A stretch of 64,000 nucleotides of DNA from Cellulomonas telluris (lineage in GTDB: Bacteria > Actinomycetota > Actinomycetes > Actinomycetales > Cellulomonadaceae), in assembly GCF_004886325.1 (NCBI RefSeq), contig NZ_QXFN01000001.1:806001-870000 (forward strand), in the 5' to 3' direction. Positions within the stretch are counted from its first letter, which is position 1. Each line of letters begins with the position of its first letter. The notes below the pieces were generated by a model that worked only from the letters and a program-made list of their open reading frames with translations, ran no database searches and was not told the origin of the DNA. Shown here one piece after another: positions 24,867 through 32,637 of this stretch. The position numbers and the translations under genes were made by a program.

Positions 24867-25229
24867 ATGCCGCGCTTCAGGGTGGACCCGGAGGGCCTCA
24901 TGCGGTCGGTCGAGACGCGGCGTGCGGCGAGCGCCGGCATCGAGGCCGAGCTGGACCGGCTCGACGTGCAGGTTCGCCGCGTCGTCCTGGGCCTGGTCGG
25001 GGGCGTCGCCGGCTTCGTCGCGACCGTCCTGACCGGCCTCACGGGCGTCGGCCTCCCGGTCGCCGTCGCGACCCTCATCGGCACGGTCGCGAGCCTGCTC
25101 ATGGCCCTCGGGGCCGCGATCCAGCTCGCCCTGACGACCGGCCAGGTGCAGGGCAACCTCCTCGACTCCGCCCGGTCCGGCTTCAGCCACACCTGGGCGA
25201 ACCACGCGCAGTTCGCGACGGTGCGCTGA
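24867..25229 (+). CDS. Small protein with two membrane helices, unknown
   Basis: A 120-residue protein that I do not recognise. A charged helix (about 10-36: M-R-S-V-E-T-R-R and E-L-D-R-L-D-V-Q-V-R-R) is followed by two strongly hydrophobic helices (about 38-57 and 62-85) and a polar tail. The ATG follows GGGGAGG by four bases. The stop overlaps the ATG of the next gene (TGATG), so the two products are made together. The topology suggests a small membrane adaptor or pore-like protein, which is inference only. Confidence 0.6.
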   Translation: MPRFRVDPEGLMRSVETRRAASAGIEAELDRLDVQVRRVVLGLVGGVAGFVATVLTGLTGVGLPVAVATLIGTVASLLMALGAAIQLALTTGQVQGNLLDSARSGFSHTWANHAQFATVR

Positions 25230-25975
25230 TGGCGCGTCCGGTGAAGGTGGTCGTCGGCGTGCTCGCGACCCTCCTCGCCCTGGTCGTCGCGGGCGTGGTC
25301 CTCGCGGTGGCCGTGCTGCCGGGCCTGCTGGCCGCGGACGAGCCGCCGCCCGTGCGCCCGGTCGTCGAGGCGTACCTCGAGGCGGTCGCGGCCGGGGACG
25401 CCGAGGCGGCGCTCGCGCTGTCGCAGCCCGACGCGAGCGGGCTCGACGGCGCCTCCACCGCGCTGCTGCGCGACGACGTGCTGGGCGGGGCGCGGGAGCG
25501 CCTCACCGGCGCGCGCGTCACCGGGGAGGAGGTCGTGGGCACGTCGGCGACGGTCACGGTCGCGTACACGCTGGCCGGCGCGCCGCAGGAGGCCGAGTTG
25601 CGGCTGCGCGTCGACGAGGACGCGCAGGAGTGGCGGGTCCTGCTGGGGCTGCTCGGTACCGTCCGCGTCGAGGGGCTGAGCGGCGACGCGGTGCCCGTCG
25701 AGGTGGCGGGCGTGGTGCCCGACCCCGACGCGGACTGCATCGGGCAGTGCGCGGGCACGCCCGCGTACACGCTCTTCACCGCGGTGTACGACGTGCGGGC
25801 CGACCTGTCCGGGTTCGAGCTGCACCCGCACAACGAGACGCCCGCCGAGCAGGCGGTCACGGTGCTGCCGGGCACGGCCGAGCGGGTGCGGTACCTGGCT
25901 GTGCCCGTCGGGGACGAGTGGCCGGTGGTGAACGGGACCGACACCGACCCGAGCCCCGAGGGCGCCGAGGGCTGA
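25229..25975 (+). CDS. Membrane-anchored NTF2/DUF4878-like protein
   Basis: A 248-residue protein with an N-terminal membrane helix or uncleaved signal (about 9-31), then an extracellular domain. The segment P-V-V-E-A-Y-L-E-A-V-A-A-G-D-A-E-A-A-L-A-L is the hallmark start of NTF2-like/DUF4878 lipoprotein domains. A second region has two cysteines in D-C-I-G-Q-C-A-G that may form a disulfide. There is no lipobox. Its start overlaps the stop of the two-helix protein. The role is unknown. Confidence 0.65.
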   Translation: MARPVKVVVGVLATLLALVVAGVVLAVAVLPGLLAADEPPPVRPVVEAYLEAVAAGDAEAALALSQPDASGLDGASTALLRDDVLGGARERLTGARVTGEEVVGTSATVTVAYTLAGAPQEAELRLRVDEDAQEWRVLLGLLGTVRVEGLSGDAVPVEVAGVVPDPDADCIGQCAGTPAYTLFTAVYDVRADLSGFELHPHNETPAEQAVTVLPGTAERVRYLAVPVGDEWPVVNGTDTDPSPEGAEG

Positions 25976-26019
25976 GCGTCGTGCCGCCGCCACGTGTTAC
26001 CCGTGGGTACGGTGGCCAG

Positions 26020-26484
26020 GTGAGCACGGAGCACGGGCCGGGGGCCGCGCGCGGACGCGTCGTCATGCAGGTGCGCTGGTCCGACGTCGACCTGTTCGGG
26101 CACGTCAACAACGCCGCCTTCCTGCGGTACCTGGACGACGCGCGGTTCACGCTGTTCCCGCGGATGGGCGTCGACGAGGCCGGGGCGATGACCGCGTCGC
26201 TGCTGGTCGTCGTCAAGCACGAGATCGACTACGTCGCGCCGATCCGCTTCCGGCTCGCGCCCGTCGTCGTCGAGGTGTGGGTGCCGCGGCTGGGGCGCTC
26301 GTCGGTCGACTTCGCCTACGAGGTGCTCGACGGCGACGGACCCGGGGCGGGCGTCGCGCTGCGGGCACGGTCGCGGATGGTCCAGCTCGACCGTGCGACG
26401 CACAGCCCGCGTCCCTTCACCGACGAGGAGCGCGCGACGTTCGCCGCCTACCCCGGCCCGGAGCCCGTGCTGCGCGGCTGGTGA
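26020..26484 (+). CDS. Acyl-CoA thioesterase, 4HBT hotdog fold
   Basis: A 154-residue thioesterase. The active-site signature W-S-D-V-D-L-F-G-H-V-N-N-A-A-F-L-R-Y-L-D-D-A-R is at about residues 19-41, with the catalytic Asp and the H-V-N motif. The family strand pattern continues to about 140. It probably hydrolyses an acyl-CoA; the acyl group cannot be read from sequence. The GTG at 26020 gives a usual length. It is a single gene after the membrane-protein pair. Confidence 0.9.
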   Translation: MSTEHGPGAARGRVVMQVRWSDVDLFGHVNNAAFLRYLDDARFTLFPRMGVDEAGAMTASLLVVVKHEIDYVAPIRFRLAPVVVEVWVPRLGRSSVDFAYEVLDGDGPGAGVALRARSRMVQLDRATHSPRPFTDEERATFAAYPGPEPVLRGW

Positions 26485-26545
26485 CGCCGGGCGTGACGGA
26501 CGCCGCACGTCCGGGCTTTGCCGCGGCCGCCCGGTGACGAGGACG

Positions 26546-27241
26546 ATGACGGGCGTGACGACCGCGCGCCTGCACCTCGTGCTCATGCTGGCCCTGACCT
26601 TCACCACGGGGATCATCGACGCGGTCGGCTACCTCGGCCTCGACCGCGTCTTCACCGCCAACATGACGGGCAACGTCGTCATCCTCGGCATGGCGCTCGC
26701 GGGCGCCGACGACCTGCCGGTGGCCGGCCCGCTCGTCGCGCTGGCCGGCTTCATGCTCGGTGCCGCGATCGGGGGCCGCGTGCTGCGCCGTGCCGCGCAG
26801 GGCTGGACGCACCTGTCCACCACGACCTTCGGCACGACCGGCGTCCTGGCCGTGCTGCTCGGCGTCGCCTCGATCGTGGCGCACCCCGAGGAGGGCACGG
26901 TCTGGGGCCTCGCCGTCACGACGCTCCTCGCCGTCGCGATGGGGCTGCAGGCCGCCGCCGCGCGCCGGCTCGCGGTCAAGGACGTCACGACGGTCGTCGT
27001 CACCTCGACCCTCACCGGCCTGGCCGCCGACTCCCGGCTCGCGGGCGGCACGGGCGACAGCTGGGCGCGCCGCCTGCTCGCGGTCGTGCTCATCCTCGCC
27101 GGCGCGGGCGTCGGGGCCCTGCTGCTGCGGGTGGGCGAGGCCGGCGTCGGGGTCGGGATGATCGTCGCGGGTGCGCTCGCGCTCGTCGTCGCCGTCATCG
27201 GCCACGCCCGCCGGGAGCGCGAGGCGGCGGCGACCGTCTGA
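26546..27241 (+). CDS. DUF1275 (YoaK-like) membrane protein
   Basis: A 231-residue DUF1275 protein with about six membrane helices. Family motifs are T-G-I-I-D-A-V-G-Y-L, then F-T-A-N-M-T-G-N-V-V-I-L-G, and V-T-T-V-V-V-T-S-T-L-T-G-L-A in the second half. The function of the family is unknown, though it is widespread. The ATG at 26546 was chosen; GTG codons at 26534 and 26555 are alternatives, as no ribosome binding site clearly favours one. It converges on the PPOX gene. Confidence 0.88.
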   Translation: MTGVTTARLHLVLMLALTFTTGIIDAVGYLGLDRVFTANMTGNVVILGMALAGADDLPVAGPLVALAGFMLGAAIGGRVLRRAAQGWTHLSTTTFGTTGVLAVLLGVASIVAHPEEGTVWGLAVTTLLAVAMGLQAAAARRLAVKDVTTVVVTSTLTGLAADSRLAGGTGDSWARRLLAVVLILAGAGVGALLLRVGEAGVGVGMIVAGALALVVAVIGHARREREAAATV

Positions 27242-27270
27242 CGACCCGGCCGCCGCGGGACCGCCCGGGG

Positions 27271-27753
27271 TCAGGCCCCGGCGTCCAGGCGGGCGGCGAC
27301 GTCCGCCGGGAAGCCGCCGGTCGCGACCGGGCTCCAGCGCTCCGGGGTGATCCGGACCAGGCTCTTGCCCTGCAGGCGCATCGCCGCGCGGTACTCGTCC
27401 CAGTCGGGGTGCTCGCCGGCGATGCAGCGGTAGTAGTCGACCAGCGCGTCCTCGGCCTCGGGCATGTGCAGGACCTCGGCCGTGCCGTCGACCTGCACCC
27501 AGGCGCCGTTCCAGTCGTCGGACAGCACGCACACCGAGACGCGGGCGTCGCGCTCGGCGTTGCGGGTCTTGGCGCGGCCCGGGTACGTGGAGATGACGAT
27601 GCGGCCCTGCTCGTCGACGCCGCCGCTCACGGGCGAGACCTGCGGGCGCCCGTCGGCGCGGGCGGTGACGAGGAGCATGTGGTGGCGCGGGCGCACGAAG
27701 TCCAGCAGGCCGGGCAGGTCGACGGTCGTGGCGGTGGCGATCGAACGGGGCAT
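27271..27753 (-). CDS. PPOX-class (F420/FMN) split beta-barrel oxidoreductase
   Basis: A 160-residue flavin or F420-binding split barrel protein. It starts with L-L-D-F-V-R-P-R-H-H-M-L-L-V-T. The typical T-x-x-x-D-G-R-P-Q-V-S-P-V segment follows, then A-K-T-R-N-A-E-R-D-A-R-V-S-V-C-V. Homologues with this C-terminal layout are often annotated as F420-dependent enzymes (TIGR03618-like). The cofactor is inferred. It is divergent from clpC, sharing a 166-base upstream region. Confidence 0.85.
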   Translation of the reverse strand: MPRSIATATTVDLPGLLDFVRPRHHMLLVTARADGRPQVSPVSGGVDEQGRIVISTYPGRAKTRNAERDARVSVCVLSDDWNGAWVQVDGTAEVLHMPEAEDALVDYYRCIAGEHPDWDEYRAAMRLQGKSLVRITPERWSPVATGGFPADVAARLDAGA

Positions 27754-27790
27754 GGCACCGACGCTACGCGCCGTCCCGGCGGGTCGTATC

Positions 27791-27804
27791 CGCCTGCGGC
27801 GAAC
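27791..27804. promoter_or_regulatory. ClgR-like box upstream of clpC
   Basis: CGC-N5-GCGAAC, the reverse complement of the ClgR consensus GTTCGC-N5-GCG known from Streptomyces and Corynebacterium, lies 116 bases before the clpC start. ClgR activates clp genes in those genera. The match is exact over nine fixed bases. Confidence 0.5.
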
Positions 27805-27919
27805 ACGGGACGTCCGGTGGGTACCCCGCCGTTAGCATCGAAACACGCCGTCTCGTCGGCACCGTGCGCACCCCCTGACGCGCGGTCCTGGCGGGGCACG
27901 CCGCTCGTGAGGAGTGCAC

Positions 27920-30499
27920 ATGTTCGAGAGATTCACCGACCGAGCCCGCCGCGTGGTCGTCCTCGCCCAGGAAGAGGCGCGGATGCTCAACCACAACTAC
28001 ATCGGCACCGAGCACATCCTCCTGGGTCTCATCCACGAGGGTGAGGGCGTCGCGGCCAAGGCCCTGGAGTCGCTCGGCATCTCGCTCGAGGCGGTCCGCG
28101 CGCAGGTCCAGGAGATCATCGGCGAGGGCCAGCAGGCGCCGTCGGGGCACATCCCCTTCACGCCGCGCGCGAAGAAGGTCCTGGAGCTGTCGCTGCGCGA
28201 GGCGCTGCAGCTCGGTCACAACTACATCGGCACCGAGCACATCCTGCTCGGCCTCATCCGTGAGGGCGAGGGCGTCGCCGCCCAGGTCCTCAACAAGCTC
28301 GGCGCGGACCTCAACCGGGTCCGCCAGCAGGTCATCCAGCTCGTCTCCGGCTACCAGGGCAAGGAGCCGGTCGCCTCGGGCGGCCCGGCCGAGGGCCAGC
28401 CGTCCGGCTCGGCCGTGCTCGACCAGTTCGGGCGCAACCTCACGCAGGCCGCGCGCGACGGCAAGCTCGACCCGGTCATCGGGCGCGAGAAGGAGATCGA
28501 GCGGGTCATGCAGGTGCTGTCCCGCCGCACCAAGAACAACCCGGTCCTCATCGGCGAGCCCGGCGTCGGCAAGACCGCCGTCGTCGAGGGCCTCGCGCAG
28601 GACATCGTCCGCGGCGACGTGCCGGAGACGCTCAAGGACAAGCAGCTCTACACGCTGGACCTGGGCGCCCTGGTCGCGGGCAGCCGCTACCGCGGTGACT
28701 TCGAGGAGCGCCTGAAGAAGGTGCTCAAGGAGATCCGCACGCGCGGCGACATCATCCTGTTCATCGACGAGATCCACACGCTCGTCGGTGCCGGTGCCGC
28801 CGAGGGCGCGATCGACGCCGCGTCGATCCTCAAGCCCATGCTGGCCCGCGGCGAGCTGCAGACCATCGGCGCCACGACGCTCGACGAGTACCGCAAGTAC
28901 GTCGAGAAGGACCCGGCCCTGGAGCGCCGCTTCCAGCCGATCCAGGTCTCGGAGCCGAACCTCCAGCACGCCATCGAGATCCTCAAGGGCCTGCGCGACC
29001 GGTACGAGGCGCACCACCGCGTGTCCATCACGGACGCCGCGCTGGTCGCGGCCGCGACGCTGGCCGACCGGTACGTCAACGACCGGTACCTGCCGGACAA
29101 GGCGATCGACCTGGTCGACGAGGCCGGCGCACGCCTGCGCATCCGCCGCATGACCGCCCCGCCGGAGCTGCGCGAGCTCGACGAGCAGATCGCCGAGACG
29201 CGCCGCGACAAGGAGTCGGCGATCGACGAGCAGGACTTCGAGAAGGCCGCGCGCCTGCGCGACCAGGAGAAGCAGCTCGGGCTCAAGCGCACCGAGAAGG
29301 AGAAGGCCTGGAAGAACGGCGACCTGGACGCCGTCGCCGAGGTCGACGAGGAGCTCATCGCCGAGGTGCTGGCGAACGCGACGGGCATCCCGGTGTTCAA
29401 GCTCACCGAGGAGGAGTCGAGCCGCCTGCTCCACATGGAGGACAACCTGCACAAGCGGGTCGTCGGCCAGGACGCCGCCATCAAGGCGCTGTCGCAGGCC
29501 ATCCGGCGCACGCGTGCGGGCCTCAAGGACCCGAAGCGTCCTGGCGGGTCGTTCATCTTCGCCGGCCCCACGGGTGTCGGGAAGACCGAGCTCGCCAAGG
29601 CGCTCGCCGAGTTCCTCTTCGGGGACGAGGACGCGCTGATCCAGCTCGACATGTCGGAGTTCTCGGAGAAGCACACCGTCTCGCGTCTGTTCGGCTCGCC
29701 CCCCGGGTACGTCGGGTACGACGAGGGCGGTCAGCTCACGGAGAAGGTGCGTCGCAAGCCGTTCTCGGTCGTCCTCTTCGACGAGGTCGAGAAGGCCCAC
29801 GCGGACATCTTCAACTCGCTGCTGCAGATCCTCGAGGACGGTCGCCTGACCGACTCGCAGGGCCGGGTGGTCGACTTCAAGAACACCGTCATCATCATGA
29901 CCACGAACCTCGGCACGCGGGACATCGCCAAGGGCGTCCAGACCGGCTTCCAGGCCGGCGGCGACCTGTCGACGTCGTACGAGCGCATGAAGGCGAAGGT
30001 CAACGACGAGCTCAAGACGCACTTCCGTCCGGAGTTCCTCAACCGCGTCGACGACGTGGTCGTCTTCCCGCAGCTCTCGCAGCCGGAGATCTTCCAGATC
30101 GTCGACCTGATGATCGCGAAGCTCGACAAGCGCCTGCGTGACAAGGACATGGGCATCGAGCTCACCGAGGCGGCCAAGCGCCTGCTCTCGGAGAAGGGCT
30201 ACGACCCGGTCCTCGGTGCGCGGCCGCTGCGCCGGGCGATCCAGCGGGAGATCGAGGACGTCCTGTCGGAGAAGATCCTGTTCGGCGAGCTCAAGTCGGG
30301 CGAGCAGGTGATCGTCGACGCCGAGGGCGAGGGCCTGCTCGGGGAGTTCCACTTCCAGGGCGTGCCGCGCGGTGAGCGCAGCAAGGAGCCCGTGGCCGTC
30401 GGTGCCACCGTCGGCACGCCGGGCTCCGGCGAGAACGTGCCGGCCGCCCCGCCCGCGGCCAGCCGCGGTGACGGCGGGACGGGGCTCTCCCCGCTCTGA
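27920..30499 (+). CDS. clpC: ATP-dependent Clp protease ATPase subunit ClpC
   Basis: An 859-residue Hsp100 unfoldase that feeds substrates to ClpP. Two N-terminal Clp_N repeats (about 5-145) include the duplicated [15 protein letters not shown]. The first AAA+ module has Walker A G-E-P-G-V-G-K-T, the UVR-containing middle domain is at about 415-460, and the second AAA+ module has G-P-T-G-V-G-K-T. The ClpP-docking loop lies in the second module. The ATG at 27920 follows GAGGAG; a GTG two codons upstream is less likely. Codon use is strongly biased to C-ending codons, as expected for a highly expressed gene. Confidence 0.98.
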   Translation: MFERFTDRARRVVVLAQEEARMLNHNYIGTEHILLGLIHEGEGVAAKALESLGISLEAVRAQVQEIIGEGQQAPSGHIPFTPRAKKVLELSLREALQLGHNYIGTEHILLGLIREGEGVAAQVLNKLGADLNRVRQQVIQLVSGYQGKEPVASGGPAEGQPSGSAVLDQFGRNLTQAARDGKLDPVIGREKEIERVMQVLSRRTKNNPVLIGEPGVGKTAVVEGLAQDIVRGDVPETLKDKQLYTLDLGALVAGSRYRGDFEERLKKVLKEIRTRGDIILFIDEIHTLVGAGAAEGAIDAASILKPMLARGELQTIGATTLDEYRKYVEKDPALERRFQPIQVSEPNLQHAIEILKGLRDRYEAHHRVSITDAALVAAATLADRYVNDRYLPDKAIDLVDEAGARLRIRRMTAPPELRELDEQIAETRRDKESAIDEQDFEKAARLRDQEKQLGLKRTEKEKAWKNGDLDAVAEVDEELIAEVLANATGIPVFKLTEEESSRLLHMEDNLHKRVVGQDAAIKALSQAIRRTRAGLKDPKRPGGSFIFAGPTGVGKTELAKALAEFLFGDEDALIQLDMSEFSEKHTVSRLFGSPPGYVGYDEGGQLTEKVRRKPFSVVLFDEVEKAHADIFNSLLQILEDGRLTDSQGRVVDFKNTVIIMTTNLGTRDIAKGVQTGFQAGGDLSTSYERMKAKVNDELKTHFRPEFLNRVDDVVVFPQLSQPEIFQIVDLMIAKLDKRLRDKDMGIELTEAAKRLLSEKGYDPVLGARPLRRAIQREIEDVLSEKILFGELKSGEQVIVDAEGEGLLGEFHFQGVPRGERSKEPVAVGATVGTPGSGENVPAAPPAASRGDGGTGLSPL

Positions 30500-30510
30500 C
30501 CGGTGACGTA

Positions 30511-30547
30511 CGAGGCCCCGGCCCCCCGTGAGGGGGTCGGGGCCTCG
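30511..30547 (+). terminator. clpC terminator hairpin
   Basis: A 16-bp stem with one G-T wobble and a 5-base loop begins 12 bases after the clpC stop (arms 30511-30526 and 30532-30547). It is the strongest hairpin in the gap before idi. Confidence 0.75.
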
Positions 30548-30641
30548 TCGTGTGCGGGCAGGTCCGCGCGCAGGATGCGATGCTGGCCGCGGACCGGACC
30601 GGGCGGGACTGGACCGGGACGGGCCGACGGACGGAGGACGC

Positions 30642-31184
30642 ATGGCGGAGACGGACCTCGTCGAGCTCGTGGACGAGCACGGGACGGCGACGGGTCGGAC
30701 GCAGGTGGGCGCGGCGCACGCGGCGCCCGGCCTGCTGCACCGCGCGTTCTCCGTGGTGGTGGTGGACGACGCCGGCCGGATGCTGCTGCAGCAGCGCGCC
30801 GACGCGAAGCTGCGCTTCCCGGGCCTGTGGACCAACGCGTGCTGCGGCCACCCGGCACCGGGCGCCGACCTCGCGGCGAGCGCGGCGCGCCGGGTGCGCG
30901 AGGAGCTCGGCGTGGACCTCGTCGACGCGCGCGAGGTCGGGACGTTCCGCTACCGCGCGCTCGACGCCGGCTCCGGGCACGTCGAGACGGAGTACGACCA
31001 CGTCGTCGTCGGTCGCCTCGCCGGCGACGTGCTGCCCGACCCCGACGAGGTGGGCGACACGCGGTGGGTGACGGCGGAGGAGGCGCACGCGCTGGTCGAC
31101 GCGGGCGTCACGACGCCGTGGTTCGTCGACGTCCTGGGCATCGTGGCCCCGCGCACGACGGCGGACGCGACCGGCCGGGCCTGA
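30642..31184 (+). CDS. idi: Isopentenyl-diphosphate delta-isomerase, type I
   Basis: A 180-residue Nudix-fold enzyme that interconverts isopentenyl and dimethylallyl diphosphate. The catalytic cysteine is in L-W-T-N-A-C-C-G-H-P (about 62-71). The Nudix-like segment R-R-V-R-E-E-L-G and the glutamates in H-V-E-T-E-Y-D-H are present, the latter holding the catalytic and metal-binding residues. Length agrees with E. coli Idi (182). The ATG follows GGAGG by four bases. It is a single gene flanked by hairpins. Confidence 0.95.
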   Translation: MAETDLVELVDEHGTATGRTQVGAAHAAPGLLHRAFSVVVVDDAGRMLLQQRADAKLRFPGLWTNACCGHPAPGADLAASAARRVREELGVDLVDAREVGTFRYRALDAGSGHVETEYDHVVVGRLAGDVLPDPDEVGDTRWVTAEEAHALVDAGVTTPWFVDVLGIVAPRTTADATGRA

Positions 31185-31219
31185 CCCGGCGGTGCACGGC
31201 ACCGGCCCAGAGGCCGGAC

Positions 31220-31242
31220 CGGGCGGGCTCACTCCCCGCCCG
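31220..31242 (+). terminator. Hairpin downstream of idi
   Basis: CGGGCGGG and CCCGCCCG arms around a 7-base loop form a compact stem about 36 bases after the idi stop. It is a likely idi terminator. Confidence 0.5.
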
Positions 31243-31286
31243 CCCGCATCGCGGACGCCCGGCCCGGCCGACCTCCTCGTCGTGCG

Positions 31287-31313
31287 GCTCGACGGCCCGC
31301 AGAGCCGTCGAGC
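31287..31313. terminator. 10-bp perfect hairpin
   Basis: GCTCGACGGC and GCCGTCGAGC flank a 7-base loop (31297-31303). It lies mid-gap and may back up idi termination. Confidence 0.45.
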
Positions 31314-31539
31314 GAGCAGGTCGCCGACGGGCTGGTCCGAGGGCTGGACACGGGGGCGCGTCACGGACGGGCGGGACGGGTGCGTGGTCGCCGGAGCGTG
31401 CCGACCGACCGGCGTCGGGTGACCGGGGTCCTGGCACGCGACCACCGGTATGCGGGCGGGCAGCCGCGATGACCCGACGGCCACCACCCGCACGGCGGGA
31501 GCCCGGCTCCACGTCACCTCCTCGGTACTCTCCCTCGTC

Positions 31540-32439
31540 GTGACCGAGCCCGAGGCGGGGACCAGCGCCGACCTCGTCCGCGCCCTCCTGCGCGAGCAGC
31601 ACCCGGACCTGGCCGGGCTGTCGCTGCGGGAGGTCGCCGGCGGCTGGGGCAACCAGATGTGGCGGCTCGGGGACGACCTCGCCGTCCGGCTGCAGCGGAT
31701 GGACACCTCCCCGGATTTCCAGCTGAAGGAGCGCCGCTGGCTGCCGGTGCTGGCCCCGCGCCTGCCGCTCGCGGTCCCGACCCCGGTGCGGGACGGGGTG
31801 CCGTCCGCGCTGTTCCCGAAGATCTGGACCGTCATGACCTGGGTCGACGGCACGCCGCTGGACCACGGGGCGATCACGCGCGGCGACGACGCTGCCGACG
31901 CGCTGGCGGCCTTCCTCGCGGCGCTCCACGCGCCGGCGCCCGCCGACGCCCCGGAGGGTGTGGGCTTCGGCGCCCACCCGCGTGACTGCACGGACGGCTT
32001 CGAGCACTTCCTGCGGGCCGTGGACCTCGGGGACGTGGCGGAGGGCGACGTCCGGGCGGTGTGGGACGACGCGGTCGCGGCACCGGCCTGGGAGGGGCTG
32101 CGCGTGTGGGTGCACGGCGACCTGCACCCCGCGAACGTCGTCGTCGCGGACGGCACGCTGACGGGTGTCGTCGACTTCGGCGCGCTCTGCGCCGGCGACC
32201 CCGCGTGGGACCTCGCGGCCGCCTGGCTGCTGCTCCCGCCGGGCGGTGCCGACCGGTGCTTCCGGGGCTACGCGCGTGCGGACGGGGCGACGGTCCGGCG
32301 CGCACGCGGGCTGGCGGTGATGAAGAGCCTGTTCCTGGTGCTCATGGGCCAGAACGGCGACCGCGGCCTGCCCGGCGGCAAGAGCGGGTGGGGGCCGGTC
32401 GGGCGGGCTGCCCTCGAGCGGGCGCTCGTGGGCGCCTGA
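31540..32439 (+). CDS. Aminoglycoside phosphotransferase-family kinase
   Basis: A 299-residue protein of the APH/choline kinase fold. The nucleotide-binding part has L-A-V-R-L-Q-R with the lysine position replaced by Arg. The catalytic loop is W-V-H-G-D-L-H-P-A-N-V-V (about 188-199), and the metal-binding aspartate is in G-V-V-D-F-G. Homologues near here are of the type often annotated as macrolide or aminoglycoside phosphotransferases, but most chromosomal members act on unknown small molecules. Resistance should not be assumed. The GTG start at 31540 gives normal length. Confidence 0.82.
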   Translation: MTEPEAGTSADLVRALLREQHPDLAGLSLREVAGGWGNQMWRLGDDLAVRLQRMDTSPDFQLKERRWLPVLAPRLPLAVPTPVRDGVPSALFPKIWTVMTWVDGTPLDHGAITRGDDAADALAAFLAALHAPAPADAPEGVGFGAHPRDCTDGFEHFLRAVDLGDVAEGDVRAVWDDAVAAPAWEGLRVWVHGDLHPANVVVADGTLTGVVDFGALCAGDPAWDLAAAWLLLPPGGADRCFRGYARADGATVRRARGLAVMKSLFLVLMGQNGDRGLPGGKSGWGPVGRAALERALVGA

Positions 32440-32569
32440 CCTCCGGCGGCGCACCCTCGTCCGTACGGTGAGCGTTTTCCGCGAGGTCTCGACGCGCGGT
32501 GCCGCCCCGGGGTATGAATGTCGGGACCACCCGCTTCCTCCGGATCGGTGCGCGCCACGCGGTGCGCCT

Positions 32570-32581
32570 TGAATCGATTCA
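32570..32581. promoter_or_regulatory. Palindromic operator TGAATCGATTCA
   Basis: A perfect 12-bp palindrome with central CG, the form of LacI-family operators, lies 57 bases before the CE12-PL11 start. It is probably the site of sugar-dependent repression of that gene. The repressor is not identified. The LacI gene at 59763 appears to use a different core (AACCGGTT). Confidence 0.55.
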
Positions 32582-32637
32582 GGGGACAGGGTGCGTCGAA
32601 CCGCCCCCACGTTTCAACGACGAGACGACAGGTGACC

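Larger units (their letters stand above)
31185..31539. other. 355-base gap between idi and the APH-like gene
   Basis: No gene is supported here. It contains two hairpins (31220-31242 and 31287-31313), listed separately. I see no clear promoter element, repeat or conserved RNA. Confidence 0.5.
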
